This document shows, one piece after another, positions 21,680-29,893 of a stretch of 64,000 bases of DNA. Position numbers and translations under genes: made by a program. This stretch comes from Enterobacter pseudoroggenkampii (GTDB taxonomy: Bacteria > Pseudomonadota > Gammaproteobacteria > Enterobacterales > Enterobacteriaceae): the NCBI RefSeq assembly GCF_026420145.1, contig NZ_JAPMLV010000010.1:27582-91581 (forward strand), read 5' to 3'. Each line of letters opens with the position of its first letter. Within the stretch, counting starts at the first letter, position 1. The notes under the pieces were generated by a model that ran no database searches, was not told the origin of the DNA, and worked only from the letters and a program-made list of their open reading frames with translations.

Positions 21680-23049
21680 TAGGAAGCTTAACCGCCCGCA
21701 TCTTCGCTATCTTCTGGCTGACGCTGGCACTGGTTTTAATGCTCGTACTGATGTTGCCAAAACTCGACTCACGCCAGATGACGGAGCTTCTCGACAGCGA
21801 GCAACGTCAGGGCGTGATGATCGAGCAACACGTGGAAGCCGAGCTGGCAAACGACCCGCCGAACGATTTAATGTGGTGGCGCAGATTATTTCGCGCTATC
21901 GACAAGTGGGCGCCGCCCGGACAACGCCTGCTGCTGGTGACCAGCGAAGGCCGCGTCATTGGGGCCGATCGCAATGAAATGCAGATTATCCGCAACTTCA
22001 TTGGCCAGGCGGATAACGCCGATCATCCCCAGAAGAAGAAATATGGCCGCGTAGAAATGGTAGGGCCTTTCTCCGTCAGAGACGGAGAGGATAATTATCA
22101 GCTCTACCTGATCCGTCCGGCGAGCAACTCCCAGTCTGATTTTATCAACCTGCTGTTTGACCGCCCTCTCCTGCTGCTGATTGTCACCATGCTGGTCAGC
22201 TCGCCGCTGCTGTTATGGCTGGCGTGGAGCCTGGCAAAACCAGCGCGTAAGCTGAAAAATGCCGCCGATGAAGTGGCGCAGGGTAACCTGCGACAACACC
22301 CTGAACTGGAAGCCGGACCGCAGGAATTCCTTGCCGCCGGGACCAGTTTTAACCAGATGGTGAGCGCTCTCGATCGCATGATGACCGCACAACAACGTCT
22401 GCTGTCGGATATCTCGCACGAACTGCGTACCCCGCTTACGCGCCTGCAGCTTGGCACCGCGCTGCTGCGCCGCCGCAGCGGTGAAAGCAAAGAGCTGGAG
22501 CGTATTGAAACAGAAGCTCACCGCCTGGACAGCATGATCAACGACCTGCTGGTCATGTCGCGTAATCAGCAGAAAAACGCGCTGGTCAGCGAAACGGTGA
22601 AAGCCAATCACCTGTGGCACGAGGTGCTGGACAACGCGGCGTTCGAAGCGGAACAGATGGGTAAATCCTTCACCGTCAACTTCCCACCGGGTCCATGGCC
22701 GCTGTACGGTAACCCCAACACGCTGGAAAGCGCGCTGGAGAATATCGTGCGTAACGCCCTGCGCTACTCGCACACGAAGATTGAGGTGGCGTTCTCGGTG
22801 GATAAAGACGGGATCACCGTCATTGTCGACGACGACGGTCCTGGCGTCAGCCCGGAAGACCGCGAGCAGATTTTCCGTCCGTTCTATCGTACCGATGAGG
22901 CGCGCGACCGGGAATCGGGGGGTACGGGGCTGGGCCTGGCGATTGTGGAAACCGCCATGCAGCAGCACCGTGGCTGGGTGAAAGCCGATGACAGTCCGCT
23001 GGGTGGATTGCGATTGACCCTCTGGCTGCCGCTGTACAAACGTTCATGA
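21676..23049 (+). CDS. cpxA: Sensor histidine kinase CpxA
   Basis: CpxA detects envelope stress and phosphorylates, or dephosphorylates, CpxR. 457 residues, full length. Membrane segments at about 8-28 and 164-186 flank the periplasmic sensor that CpxP binds. After a HAMP linker come the DHp phospho-histidine motif DISHELRTPLTRL (His about 248) and the ATPase domain with N box (NIVRNALRYSH), DDDGPGV and GTGLGLAI. A perfect 11-bp hairpin shared with yihN follows. Confidence 0.98.
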   Translation: MIGSLTARIFAIFWLTLALVLMLVLMLPKLDSRQMTELLDSEQRQGVMIEQHVEAELANDPPNDLMWWRRLFRAIDKWAPPGQRLLLVTSEGRVIGADRNEMQIIRNFIGQADNADHPQKKKYGRVEMVGPFSVRDGEDNYQLYLIRPASNSQSDFINLLFDRPLLLLIVTMLVSSPLLLWLAWSLAKPARKLKNAADEVAQGNLRQHPELEAGPQEFLAAGTSFNQMVSALDRMMTAQQRLLSDISHELRTPLTRLQLGTALLRRRSGESKELERIETEAHRLDSMINDLLVMSRNQQKNALVSETVKANHLWHEVLDNAAFEAEQMGKSFTVNFPPGPWPLYGNPNTLESALENIVRNALRYSHTKIEVAFSVDKDGITVIVDDDGPGVSPEDREQIFRPFYRTDEARDRESGGTGLGLAIVETAMQQHRGWVKADDSPLGGLRLTLWLPLYKRS

Positions 23050-23053
23050 CGCC

Positions 23054-23079
23054 CTGTCCCCGGCGTTTGCCGGGGACAG
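23054..23079. terminator. Bidirectional hairpin between cpxA and yihN
   Basis: Perfect 11-bp stem CTGTCCCCGGC (23054-23064) / GCCGGGGACAG (23069-23079) around GTTT lies between two convergent genes. The flanking T-runs are weak on both sides, so its termination strength is uncertain. Confidence 0.6.
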
Positions 23080-23085
23080 CTTACC

Positions 23086-24342
23086 TTACACCTCCGCGGT
23101 GACTGCCGCGCGGTTCTGCTTTTTGATCCGTTTCACCAGCAGCGTTGAGCAGACGAATCCCATCAGGCTGAACGCGATCATCACGCTAAAAACATAGTTG
23201 TAGCCTGCGATACCGGTGTGGGTATCCAGCAGCCAGCCATAAAGCGTGTAAGCAAACATGGCGGGCATGTAACCGATGATGCAGCCAAACGCCATTGCCG
23301 AGCCGGCATACTCACGCGGAGTGCCTATCTCATCCATCGGCGCGAAGAAAATGGCGCGCTGCGAGAAAATAATCGCCCCAAAACCTAAGGTTGCCGCCAT
23401 CCCGATATAGACGTTCATCGATTGGTGGGGTAGCTGCATAAAGACAATCATCGCCGCGGCGGCAATCAGGAAGGTCCACTTCAGGTAGACAGTAGGCGAT
23501 TTTGCCACTTTATCCGCCAGGAAACCGCCCACCGGTCCCCCCACCATTTTCAGGGCATACTGGTTGATAATGCCGTAGGCTCCCACCAGCGCAACCGGAA
23601 GCATATAGATATCTTTGAGGAAAGGGATAAAGTATGTCAGCCCGCAGTAGGCAGCGTACACGAAGAAAATGCCAAACGCGGCCAGCCAGACGTTGGCGCA
23701 GGAGAGGATATGTTTGATCCCCTTGAGCACCTCCATGTTGGCACTCCCCTTTTCGCTGCCTTTGACCTTGTCGTCATCGACAATGAAGTAGGTGATCACC
23801 CCTGCGACCAGGGTAATCAGCGTGTAGTATAACAGCCCCGCCTGCATGCCCGCTTTGCCTTCCCCGAAGTGCACAAAGACGAACAGTGCCCCGGAGGCAA
23901 CAACCACGTCCACCACGCCGCGGCCAGCCTCAAGAAAGCCAAACATACGCCCCTGTTCCTCCTGCGTTCCCAGCAGACGCACCGCTTTCAGCAATACTGG
24001 CCAGTAAACTACGTCAGCGAAAAAGGCCATCGCCGCAAAACAGAGCAGATACCCGGTAAATGACGGCAGCGTGGATAAGTAGAGGCCGCACAATCCCACG
24101 CCGATTAAACCAAACGGCAGCAGTATTTTTTTAGAGTAACGGTCGGCAATATACAGAGAGAGGAACAGGCCCGTTGTCTGGACAATAGTATATACCGTAA
24201 AGCTTAAACCAATTTGGGTATTGGTTAATCCCCAGTCATTTTGCATAGGTACATAAAAGACATCTTTCATACTGGAAAGTTTGAATATCGTCCCGCCGCC
24301 TAAAATCAAAAAGCAGAGTCGTGCCCATTTATTCATGAACAT
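23086..24342 (-). CDS. yihN: MFS transporter YihN-like
   Basis: An inner-membrane transporter of the major facilitator superfamily with about 12 spans. I start it at the ATG at 24342 (MFMNKWARLCFLILGG), preceded by AAGGG; 418 residues (E. coli YihN 421). The N-terminal motif TIFKLSSMKDVFYVPM and EAGRGVVDVVVASGALFVF resemble YihN. The substrate is not established for the family; sugar phosphate or carboxylate is inferred only from the company of the TIM-barrel YihM. Last gene of yihL-yihM-yihN. Confidence 0.8.
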   Translation of the reverse strand: MFMNKWARLCFLILGGGTIFKLSSMKDVFYVPMQNDWGLTNTQIGLSFTVYTIVQTTGLFLSLYIADRYSKKILLPFGLIGVGLCGLYLSTLPSFTGYLLCFAAMAFFADVVYWPVLLKAVRLLGTQEEQGRMFGFLEAGRGVVDVVVASGALFVFVHFGEGKAGMQAGLLYYTLITLVAGVITYFIVDDDKVKGSEKGSANMEVLKGIKHILSCANVWLAAFGIFFVYAAYCGLTYFIPFLKDIYMLPVALVGAYGIINQYALKMVGGPVGGFLADKVAKSPTVYLKWTFLIAAAAMIVFMQLPHQSMNVYIGMAATLGFGAIIFSQRAIFFAPMDEIGTPREYAGSAMAFGCIIGYMPAMFAYTLYGWLLDTHTGIAGYNYVFSVMIAFSLMGFVCSTLLVKRIKKQNRAAVTAEV

Positions 24343-24467
24343 AATTAACACCCTTAGCGTAGGTTGAGAAAACGTTCTCAATCAGAAAATGAATGCAATA
24401 ATCCTCAGCCAGCTCAAAATGAAATGGCCTTCATGTTGACGTTCTTTTTTAACGATCTAAATACTAG

Positions 24468-25433
24468 TCAGGTTGTTATAAATTTTTGACACACGTTACG
24501 TATATACTGAATTTGAGAAAGGGCGTGATGTTTTTCCTCCGCAAGACGGGCATCTACCATCGTGCTGTCGGGCAATGGGGTATAGCTCGCATTTCGCCAC
24601 GGTATCCAGGGGTTATTCCCTTCATCGTCGAAACGGAACGCAGGAGCATAATATTCCACCTCTTCTTCTAAGCCAAAAGAGGTGACCTGGGGTTGCTCAT
24701 CGCCTAAAAGTAGTAATCTTTTTAGCATCTCCTCCACAGGTAGATCACCGTATCCGGTACGACAGGCTTCATGTCCCCAACCTTTCCCCTCGTTAATAAT
24801 CCGCGCATCTTTAATATGCACCTGGGTAATCAAGGGGGCCATAACCTCTAATGCCGCCAGCGGCTCTTCGTTGGCATTAATCATATTGCCAAAGTCGAAC
24901 AGAATGGAGAGGTTTTTCATCCCGCTGTTTTTCACCAGCGTCACCAGTTCATGGCCCTGTAAATCTTCATGTTGTTCAATAGTAAAACTCAGGCCGCAAT
25001 CGTCATAACGAGATAAATACGCAATATCGCTGGCAATTTTATCGAGCACGTCTTTCAGATACCCTTCATAACGCGGGTAGAAGCGCACCGAGGTCGCTCC
25101 CGTCGCCAGGGCGATACGGATCGCATCATCCAGCGTCGCTTTATCCGAAGCGCTGGTTTCAATATGAATATCCAGATGGTAGCTTTGCGCTTTTTCTTTA
25201 AACGTGCGTAACTGTTGGTCATTTAATTTTTGCAGGGATTGCGTTTCACCGTCTTCGACATGAATTTTTACCCCCTTTAATTTCTGCTGATGCGCTATAT
25301 CTAACAAATCACCCGGCAATACGCGTTCATAGCGCATATTTAAATGAAACGCGTAGGCGTGCAGATAGAGAGGTATATTTCTCGCACGTTCCGCCAGCCG
25401 CACTTTATCAATATTTTTCATTTTTCTTCTCAT
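24468..25433 (-). CDS. yihM: Xylose-isomerase-like TIM barrel protein YihM
   Basis: A 321-residue protein (E. coli YihM 326) of the AP-endonuclease-2/xylose isomerase TIM-barrel group, probably a sugar isomerase or epimerase; the substrate is unknown. Conserved stretches are SVRFYPRYEGYLKDVLDKIA, SFTIEQHEDLQGHELV, LFDFGNMINANEEPL, QVHIKDARI and the C-terminal FRFDDEGNNPWIPW. The metal ligand candidates are the Glu and His in TIEQHEDL, the Asp in LFDFGN and His in VHIKDA. Its ATG at 25433 overlaps the yihL stop (ATGA); the second ATG at 25421 is an alternative start. Confidence 0.85.
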   Translation of the reverse strand: MRRKMKNIDKVRLAERARNIPLYLHAYAFHLNMRYERVLPGDLLDIAHQQKLKGVKIHVEDGETQSLQKLNDQQLRTFKEKAQSYHLDIHIETSASDKATLDDAIRIALATGATSVRFYPRYEGYLKDVLDKIASDIAYLSRYDDCGLSFTIEQHEDLQGHELVTLVKNSGMKNLSILFDFGNMINANEEPLAALEVMAPLITQVHIKDARIINEGKGWGHEACRTGYGDLPVEEMLKRLLLLGDEQPQVTSFGLEEEVEYYAPAFRFDDEGNNPWIPWRNASYTPLPDSTMVDARLAEEKHHALSQIQYIRNVCQKFITT

Positions 25434-26134
25434 TCATCATGAATAACGAGTTCCACTGATTCAAGGCGCCAGTATTCAAAATCGACCTGCACCACTTTTT
25501 TATCCCGTGTCGCTCGGTGTTTTTCCACCAAAATTCCGTAAGTATTCGGTGCCACACCCAGTTCTTTGCAGGCCAGCTCCGGCATATTGACCGGTTTGAA
25601 GATCATCTCTTTAATGGTTAAGGTATGACCGAATTCATCTTCCCAGACGCTGGCAAACGACTGGTTCTCCAGTTTATGGATATATCCCGGCGCGGTTTCT
25701 GCATCAATATATGACTCGTGGTAAAAAACCTTATGTTCATCGAGCCCACACCATCCTGTTACCCGATAGCAATTCTCAGACGCGGGAAACACCCTCTCAA
25801 CCTGATGCGGCACGCTCTCCATGCTCTCACGGGATAAATAGCCCCAGGAGGGATTTCGCCCCTGGGCACGGGCTTCCGCATTAAAACTGGAGAGGGATTT
25901 TGGGTTATAGATAAAGCGCTTAGCAGAAATAAACCAGCCGCTGCGGTTCTTTCTAAATATCCGTGCACCCACCTCCAGCTCAATCAGCACCTGCCGTAAG
26001 GTCATGCGTTTGGCATCCAGCAGTTCGCACAACTCGCGCTCAGACGGTAGCTTCGAGCCAGCCGGTAAGTTTTGTTCACTCAGCCAGCGTTCAAAACGCT
26101 CCCTGAGCACATCCACGTAGTTTTTTTCTTTCAT
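25430..26134 (-). CDS. yihL: GntR/HutC-type transcriptional regulator YihL
   Basis: A 234-residue regulator. The N-terminal winged helix (about 1-75, with SKLPSERELCELLDAKRMTLRQVLIELE) is followed by a UTRA effector domain (about 90-230, with FYHESYIDAETAPGYIHKLENQSF). UTRA proteins bind small sugars or amines; the ligand is not known. It likely controls yihLMN from the palindrome just upstream (26146-26157). The locus sits between cpxA and yiiM here but near typA in E. coli. Confidence 0.85.
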   Translation of the reverse strand: MKEKNYVDVLRERFERWLSEQNLPAGSKLPSERELCELLDAKRMTLRQVLIELEVGARIFRKNRSGWFISAKRFIYNPKSLSSFNAEARAQGRNPSWGYLSRESMESVPHQVERVFPASENCYRVTGWCGLDEHKVFYHESYIDAETAPGYIHKLENQSFASVWEDEFGHTLTIKEMIFKPVNMPELACKELGVAPNTYGILVEKHRATRDKKVVQVDFEYWRLESVELVIHDE

Positions 26135-26145
26135 CCCACACCATC

Positions 26146-26157
26146 TGGTTTAAACCA
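26146..26157. promoter_or_regulatory. Candidate YihL operator palindrome
   Basis: TGGTTTAAACCA is a perfect 12-bp palindrome 12 bases upstream of the yihL ATG. Its position fits an autoregulatory GntR-family operator. Binding is inferred. Confidence 0.5.
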
Positions 26158-26203
26158 ATTTGATCATAAGATATTTGAGCTGGAAGAATTCTCAAGTGTT
26201 TTT

Positions 26204-26234
26204 ACATGGCCAACACTTTTTTTGTGGGCCATGT
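26204..26234. promoter_or_regulatory. Inverted repeat upstream of yihL
   Basis: ACATGGCC (26204-26211) and GGCCATGT (26227-26234) are perfect inverted arms. They are extended inward by ACAC/GTG around a T-run. The element is about 70 bp upstream of yihL; it may be a second operator or a hairpin at the end of an RNA. Confidence 0.4.
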
Positions 26235-26283
26235 ATCAGGAATGAAGCAAGGAAAGGTTAAGTACGGTGTAAAAGAAGGGAGC

Positions 26284-26306
26284 ATCCCCCGTTAGCACGG
26301 GGGAGA
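26284..26306 (-). terminator. Hairpin after yiiM
   Basis: TCCCCC and GGGGGA flank GTTAGCAC, forming a GC-rich stem just after the yiiM stop on the minus strand. A weak pyrimidine-rich tail (CTCCCTTCTTTT) follows. Confidence 0.6.
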
Positions 26307-26322
26307 CGAACGAAAGAGAAAC

Positions 26323-26997
26323 CTATTTACCCCATAACCGACGGGCATTGTCTTCAATTTTGTTACTGAGCCGCCGTTTTTGCATGGTGCGCGTCCAGCT
26401 GGTCGATAGCCCCGCCGCCGACAGCAGGCGGTGATACTGTTCGTCATCAAACGGCATATGCCAGGCAATGGCGCAGGCGTCATAAACAGACACATCGCTC
26501 AGGCGTGATGCCAGCTCAAGCGGTGCGTCCGCTGAAACCTGCCCAGCCAGCACCACACGGTACAGCCAGCCGGTTTTACCCGCGTTTTGCATCTGAGCCG
26601 ACATGTCATGAATGCCGAAATGGTAGTTGAGCTTGAAGCACGGCGAGCGCGGCTGCGTCACCTGAATCAGGGCATCGCCCCAGCGGTAAATATCACCGAT
26701 AAAGACGTTTTGCTCGGTCAGCCCTTCGGTCGAGAGGTTCTCACCGAACGCGGGCGCGACAAACAGATCCGCCTGTTCGGGGAATTCGGCTTTCCAGTGC
26801 TGATAGTGCTCGCGCGGGTAGTGGCACAGCGCACGCTCGGGCCCGCCGTGGATTTTCTTTTCGGCCTGCTCGTCACCCGCCAGCCCGAGGTCGGTAAGCG
26901 TCAGCTCACCGTCGACCTGAATTTTAGCGATGGCGCTCGGGCGACTGCCGTCGTACTCCCTTACCTTGCCTGTAAACACGTTCACCGGGTAATGCAT
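26323..26997 (-). CDS. yiiM: MOSC-domain protein YiiM
   Basis: Start ATG at 26997 (MHYPVNVFTGKVREYDG) with GGAG 6 bases upstream; 224 residues as in E. coli YiiM. MOSC domains handle molybdenum-cofactor substrates, and YiiM reduces N-hydroxylated bases such as 6-hydroxylaminopurine in E. coli. The catalytic-type cysteine lies in QPRSPCFKLNYHFGI (about 120-134). The GDEQAEKKIHGGPERALCHY motif (about 45-64) is the core MOSC sequence. It lies between yihL and sodA. Confidence 0.92.
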   Translation of the reverse strand: MHYPVNVFTGKVREYDGSRPSAIAKIQVDGELTLTDLGLAGDEQAEKKIHGGPERALCHYPREHYQHWKAEFPEQADLFVAPAFGENLSTEGLTEQNVFIGDIYRWGDALIQVTQPRSPCFKLNYHFGIHDMSAQMQNAGKTGWLYRVVLAGQVSADAPLELASRLSDVSVYDACAIAWHMPFDDEQYHRLLSAAGLSTSWTRTMQKRRLSNKIEDNARRLWGK

Positions 26998-27019
26998 TGC
27001 TGCCTCCATTACGCAGATA

Positions 27020-27048
27020 CAAAAAAAAGCGAGTCATAAGACTCGCTT
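27020..27048 (-). terminator. Rho-independent terminator of sodA
   Basis: Perfect stem AAGCGAGTC (27027-27035) / GACTCGCTT (27040-27048) with loop ATAA, followed on the minus strand by a T8 run. Confidence 0.85.
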
Positions 27049-27069
27049 CTCACAGGCGTCAACGCAACC

Positions 27070-27690
27070 TTATTTTTTAGCGGCGAAACGTGCTGCAGCT
27101 TCGTCCCAGTTCACCACGTCCCAGAAGGCTTTGATGTAGTCCGGGCGACGGTTCTGGAATTTCAGGTAGTAAGCGTGTTCCCACACGTCCAGACCCAGGA
27201 TTGGGAAGCCGGATGCGCCAGAGATCGCTTCACCCATCAGCGGGGAGTCCTGGTTAGCAGTAGAAACCACCGCCAGTTTGTCACCTTTCAGAACCAGCCA
27301 CGCCCAGCCAGAGCCGAAACGAGTAGCAGCGGCTTTTTCGAACTCCGCTTTGAAGTTGTCCACGGAACCGAAGTCGCGCTCGATAGCCGCTTTCAGGTCG
27401 CCCTGCAGGGTGGTACCGGTTTTCAGGCCTTTCCAGAACAGGCTGTGGTTAGCGTGGCCGCCAGCGTTGTTACGCAGAACGGTTTTCTTGTCCGCTGGCA
27501 GCTGGTCCAGCTTGGTGATCAGCTCTTCAACAGGCAGGTTAGCGAACTCTGGCAGGCTTTCCAGCGCGGCGTTCGCGTTGTTCACATAGGTCTGATGGTG
27601 TTTAGTGTGATGGATTTCCATCGTCTGCTTGTCGAAATGCGGTTCCAGTGCGTCGTAGGCATACGGCAGGGATGGCAGTGTATAACTCAT
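27070..27690 (-). CDS. sodA: Manganese superoxide dismutase
   Basis: SodA converts superoxide to oxygen and hydrogen peroxide in the cytoplasm. Start ATG at 27690 ([17 protein letters not shown]) after GGAGAGG; 206 residues as in E. coli. The metal ligands His27 ([15 protein letters not shown]), His82 (NHSLFW), Asp168 and His172 (DVWEHAYY) are present. The residue pattern [19 protein letters not shown] is typical of Mn enzymes. A Fur box lies upstream (27766-27784); SoxRS, ArcA and FNR are known regulators in E. coli. Confidence 0.98.
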   Translation of the reverse strand: MSYTLPSLPYAYDALEPHFDKQTMEIHHTKHHQTYVNNANAALESLPEFANLPVEELITKLDQLPADKKTVLRNNAGGHANHSLFWKGLKTGTTLQGDLKAAIERDFGSVDNFKAEFEKAAATRFGSGWAWLVLKGDKLAVVSTANQDSPLMGEAISGASGFPILGLDVWEHAYYLKFQNRRPDYIKAFWDVVNWDEAAARFAAKK

Positions 27691-27765
27691 AATCCTCTCC
27701 ATTATTGTCGGGCGGCACAGCTGTTAATGCCGCGTAAGCAGTTGGTTCATTATAGTTAATTAAAT

Positions 27766-27784
27766 GATATTGAAAATGATTATC
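27766..27784 (-). promoter_or_regulatory. Fur box upstream of sodA
   Basis: GATATTGAAAATGATTATC matches 16 of 19 positions of the Fur consensus GATAATGATAATCATTATC. It is about 76 bp upstream of sodA, which Fur represses in E. coli. Confidence 0.75.
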
Positions 27785-27893
27785 AATGCCGTAGTTTTTA
27801 TAAGGTTATTCACATTCTGACAAAAGCTAAAATGGGTAATTCACTCAGGAGGTTAACGGAAGATGCTGCCGCGAAGACGACAGCATTGTCGGG

Positions 27894-28442
27894 TTAGTTT
27901 TGTTCCGCCACCAGCAGCGCGTAAGTGTCTGGCTCCAGGGCTTTAAAGATGTGCGGCTGGTCGGCGGGATAACAAATGTAATCCCCTGCGCCGAGCTCTT
28001 CCGCCGCGTCAAGCAGGCCAACCAGCGCCCGTCCCTGCGTGACAATGATATGCTCAACCGAGCCTGGCGGATGCGGCTGGGAAATACGGTCAGCACCCGG
28101 CTGGGTCATCAGAAGATAAACATCGCGGCGCGCGCCGGGGGGGCATGCGGCCAGTAAAATAGCCTCGTAATTAGCCTGTCCGGCGACCACTTTCGTCCCT
28201 TCGCCGCGGCGGATCACCTGTGTGGTCGGCAACTGCGGCTCAAGCAGGCGGGCGAAAGGAATATCCAGCGCCACGCAAAGCGACCACAGCGTTTCCAGGC
28301 TAGGGTTACCGTTGCCGGACTCCAGCTGGGAAAGGGTGGATTTTGCGATCCCGGCACGGCGGGCAATTTCCGCCAGTGAAAGCCCGGTTCGCAGGCGTTC
28401 TCGCACCAGACTTTTGGCGATCAGGCTGATCGGCTGCGTCAT
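27894..28442 (-). CDS. XRE-cupin transcriptional regulator
   Basis: A 182-residue regulator, here the likely controller of azlCD. It has an XRE helix-turn-helix at about 13-66 (RTGLSLAEIARRAGIAKSTLSQLE) and a C-terminal cupin (about 105-180, RISQPHPPGSVEHIIVTQG and FKALEPDTYALLV). This layout resembles E. coli SutR/YdcN and Dictyostelium-type XRE-cupin sensors, but it is not an obvious ortholog. It is divergent from azlC, and a perfect 17-bp palindrome lies in the gap. Ligand unknown; a branched-chain amino acid is possible by context. Confidence 0.82.
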   Translation of the reverse strand: MTQPISLIAKSLVRERLRTGLSLAEIARRAGIAKSTLSQLESGNGNPSLETLWSLCVALDIPFARLLEPQLPTTQVIRRGEGTKVVAGQANYEAILLAACPPGARRDVYLLMTQPGADRISQPHPPGSVEHIIVTQGRALVGLLDAAEELGAGDYICYPADQPHIFKALEPDTYALLVAEQN

Positions 28443-28465
28443 ATAACGGCCTCTTGTTCTATAAA

Positions 28466-28482
28466 ACGAACGAATCGTTCGT
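28466..28482. promoter_or_regulatory. Perfect palindrome, candidate operator of XRE regulator / azlC
   Basis: ACGAACGA (28466-28473), A, TCGTTCGT (28475-28482) is a perfect 8-bp inverted repeat around one base. It lies 24 bp upstream of the regulator and 62 bp upstream of azlC. Weaker half-sites (GTTTCGTTGCGTTC, ACACGTTCGAT) continue towards azlC. Confidence 0.65.
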
Positions 28483-28544
28483 CTTGAAAATCAGTTTCGT
28501 TGCGTTCATTATAATGGATACACGTTCGATATGGCTAAAAATGT

Positions 28545-29204
28545 ATGAAGCATCATCTCTCTTGCCTGAAAGGCGACACCATAAAAGCAATTATCCTGGT
28601 CTGCCTCGCGGTGGGCGTGGTCGGGATGTCCTACGGCTCCCTGGCGATGGCCTACGGTTTCCCGGTCTGGGTACCGTTTGTACTCTCCATCACCGTACTC
28701 GCGGGCGCGTCAGAGTTTATGTTTATCGGCATTGTGGCAAGCGGCGGTAACCCGCTGGCGGCCGCAGCCGCGGGGTTGCTGGTCAACGCGCGGCACGTGC
28801 CGTTTGGCGTGACGGTGCGTGAACTGGTAGGCAAGCGCGGCCTGAGCCTGTTGGGTTGCCACATTATGAACGACGAAAGCGTGGTGTTTGGCCTGTCGCA
28901 AAAAACCGCCGAGCAGCGTAAGGCCGCCTACTGGCTGTGCGGCTTAGGCGTCGCCATCGTCTGGCCGCTCGGCGCGCTGCTGGGCGCAATGGTTGGCAAA
29001 CTGTTACCTGACCCGGAAACCATCGGCCTGGACGCGGTATTCCCGGCCATATTACTGGCGCTGGTGGTTCCCGCATTTAAAAACCGTACCACGCTAATCC
29101 GCGCCTGCAGCGGTGCCGCGCTATCACTGGCTGCCGTGCCGTTTGCCCCGGTAGGATTACCGGTGCTGCTCTCTTTACTGGGTCTTGCTGCGAGGAAAAA
29201 ATAA
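28545..29204 (+). CDS. AzlC-family branched-chain amino acid permease, large subunit
   Basis: 219 residues with about six to seven membrane spans. Family features are the N-terminal AVGVVGMSYGSLAMAYGFP, the TVLAGASEFMFIGIV segment and NARHVPFGV (about 84-92). AzlC with AzlD forms an exporter of branched-chain or related amino acids (E. coli YgaZH exports valine). The stop overlaps the azlD start by one base (TAATG). The weak ribosome site suggests low expression unless induced. E. coli K-12 has nothing like this after sodA. Confidence 0.88.
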   Translation: MKHHLSCLKGDTIKAIILVCLAVGVVGMSYGSLAMAYGFPVWVPFVLSITVLAGASEFMFIGIVASGGNPLAAAAAGLLVNARHVPFGVTVRELVGKRGLSLLGCHIMNDESVVFGLSQKTAEQRKAAYWLCGLGVAIVWPLGALLGAMVGKLLPDPETIGLDAVFPAILLALVVPAFKNRTTLIRACSGAALSLAAVPFAPVGLPVLLSLLGLAARKK

Positions 29205-29527
29205 TGGGAAATATGACGTTTTTTATTCTCGGCATCGCCATTTTGTCTGCGGGAACGTACCTGATGCGTCTTGGCGGGGCGAAACTGGGCAGCAGGCTGG
29301 CACTGTCAGAACGCTCTCAGGCGCTGCTTTCAGACGCGGCAACAGTGCTGCTTTTTTCCGTGGCGCTGGCGACCACGTTTTATGAAGGCGAACATTTCGC
29401 AGGCATGGCGCGCGTGCTGGGCGTGGCGTTTGCGGTGTTTTTGGCCTGGCGGAAAATGCCGTTAATTGTGGTGATCGTGGCGGCGGCAGTGGTAACCGCG
29501 CTGCTGCGCGTGGCGGGCATAAACTAA
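29204..29527 (+). CDS. AzlD-family branched-chain amino acid transporter, small subunit
   Basis: 107 residues with about four short membrane segments, the small partner of AzlC. It begins MGNMTFFILGIAILSAGTYLMRLGG; the TYLMRLGGAKLG motif is characteristic. The start codon shares its first base with the azlC stop (TAATG), which indicates translational coupling and equal amounts. A compact hairpin (29531-29547) ends the pair. Confidence 0.85.
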   Translation: MGNMTFFILGIAILSAGTYLMRLGGAKLGSRLALSERSQALLSDAATVLLFSVALATTFYEGEHFAGMARVLGVAFAVFLAWRKMPLIVVIVAAAVVTALLRVAGIN

Positions 29528-29552
29528 AAAAGCGCCCCGGGGGCGCTCTTTC
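29526..29552. terminator. Hairpin between azlD and the yhcN-like gene
   Basis: AGCGCCC (29531-29537) pairs with GGGCGCT (29541-29547); an A-run precedes and CTTTC follows. It separates two convergent genes and may end both. Confidence 0.6.
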
Positions 29553-29566
29553 GACGGTGTGACAGC

Positions 29567-29779
29567 TTATTTCGTCAGTTCAGCGGTCATGTGTACGCGG
29601 TTACCTGAGAACGCCTGGGTAATTTTGTAAGATGACGCGCCGGCTTCCTGAGCCTGAGCCGCGATTTTCGCTTCTGCGCCGTCAATGGTTGACGCGGTTG
29701 CGGTCACGGTCTGAGCAGCGAAAGAACCGAAAGAAGTAGCCAGAGCGATTACAGCGACAAAAGTTTTGATGCTTTTCAT
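29567..29779 (-). CDS. YhcN/BhsA-family (DUF1471) small periplasmic protein
   Basis: 70 residues. Signal peptide (about 1-22, ending SFAAQ) and a DUF1471 domain: TVTATASTIDGAEAKIAAQAQEAG, ASSYKITQAFSGNRVHMTAELTK. Members (YhcN, BhsA, McbA, YjfN) respond to acid, peroxide or copper stress and act in the periplasm; a specific job cannot be given. AAAGGG precedes the ATG by 8 bases. It stands alone between the azlCD terminator and fdhD. Confidence 0.85.
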   Translation of the reverse strand: MKSIKTFVAVIALATSFGSFAAQTVTATASTIDGAEAKIAAQAQEAGASSYKITQAFSGNRVHMTAELTK

Positions 29780-29893
29780 AATATAAACCCTTTCATTAAG
29801 TTGTTTAGGTAAGGCACCGTGCCTTGATGAGATAAATACTAGACCTCATCATGAACAACTAAAAGCGGAAGGATTTGCTATTATCATTCAAAA

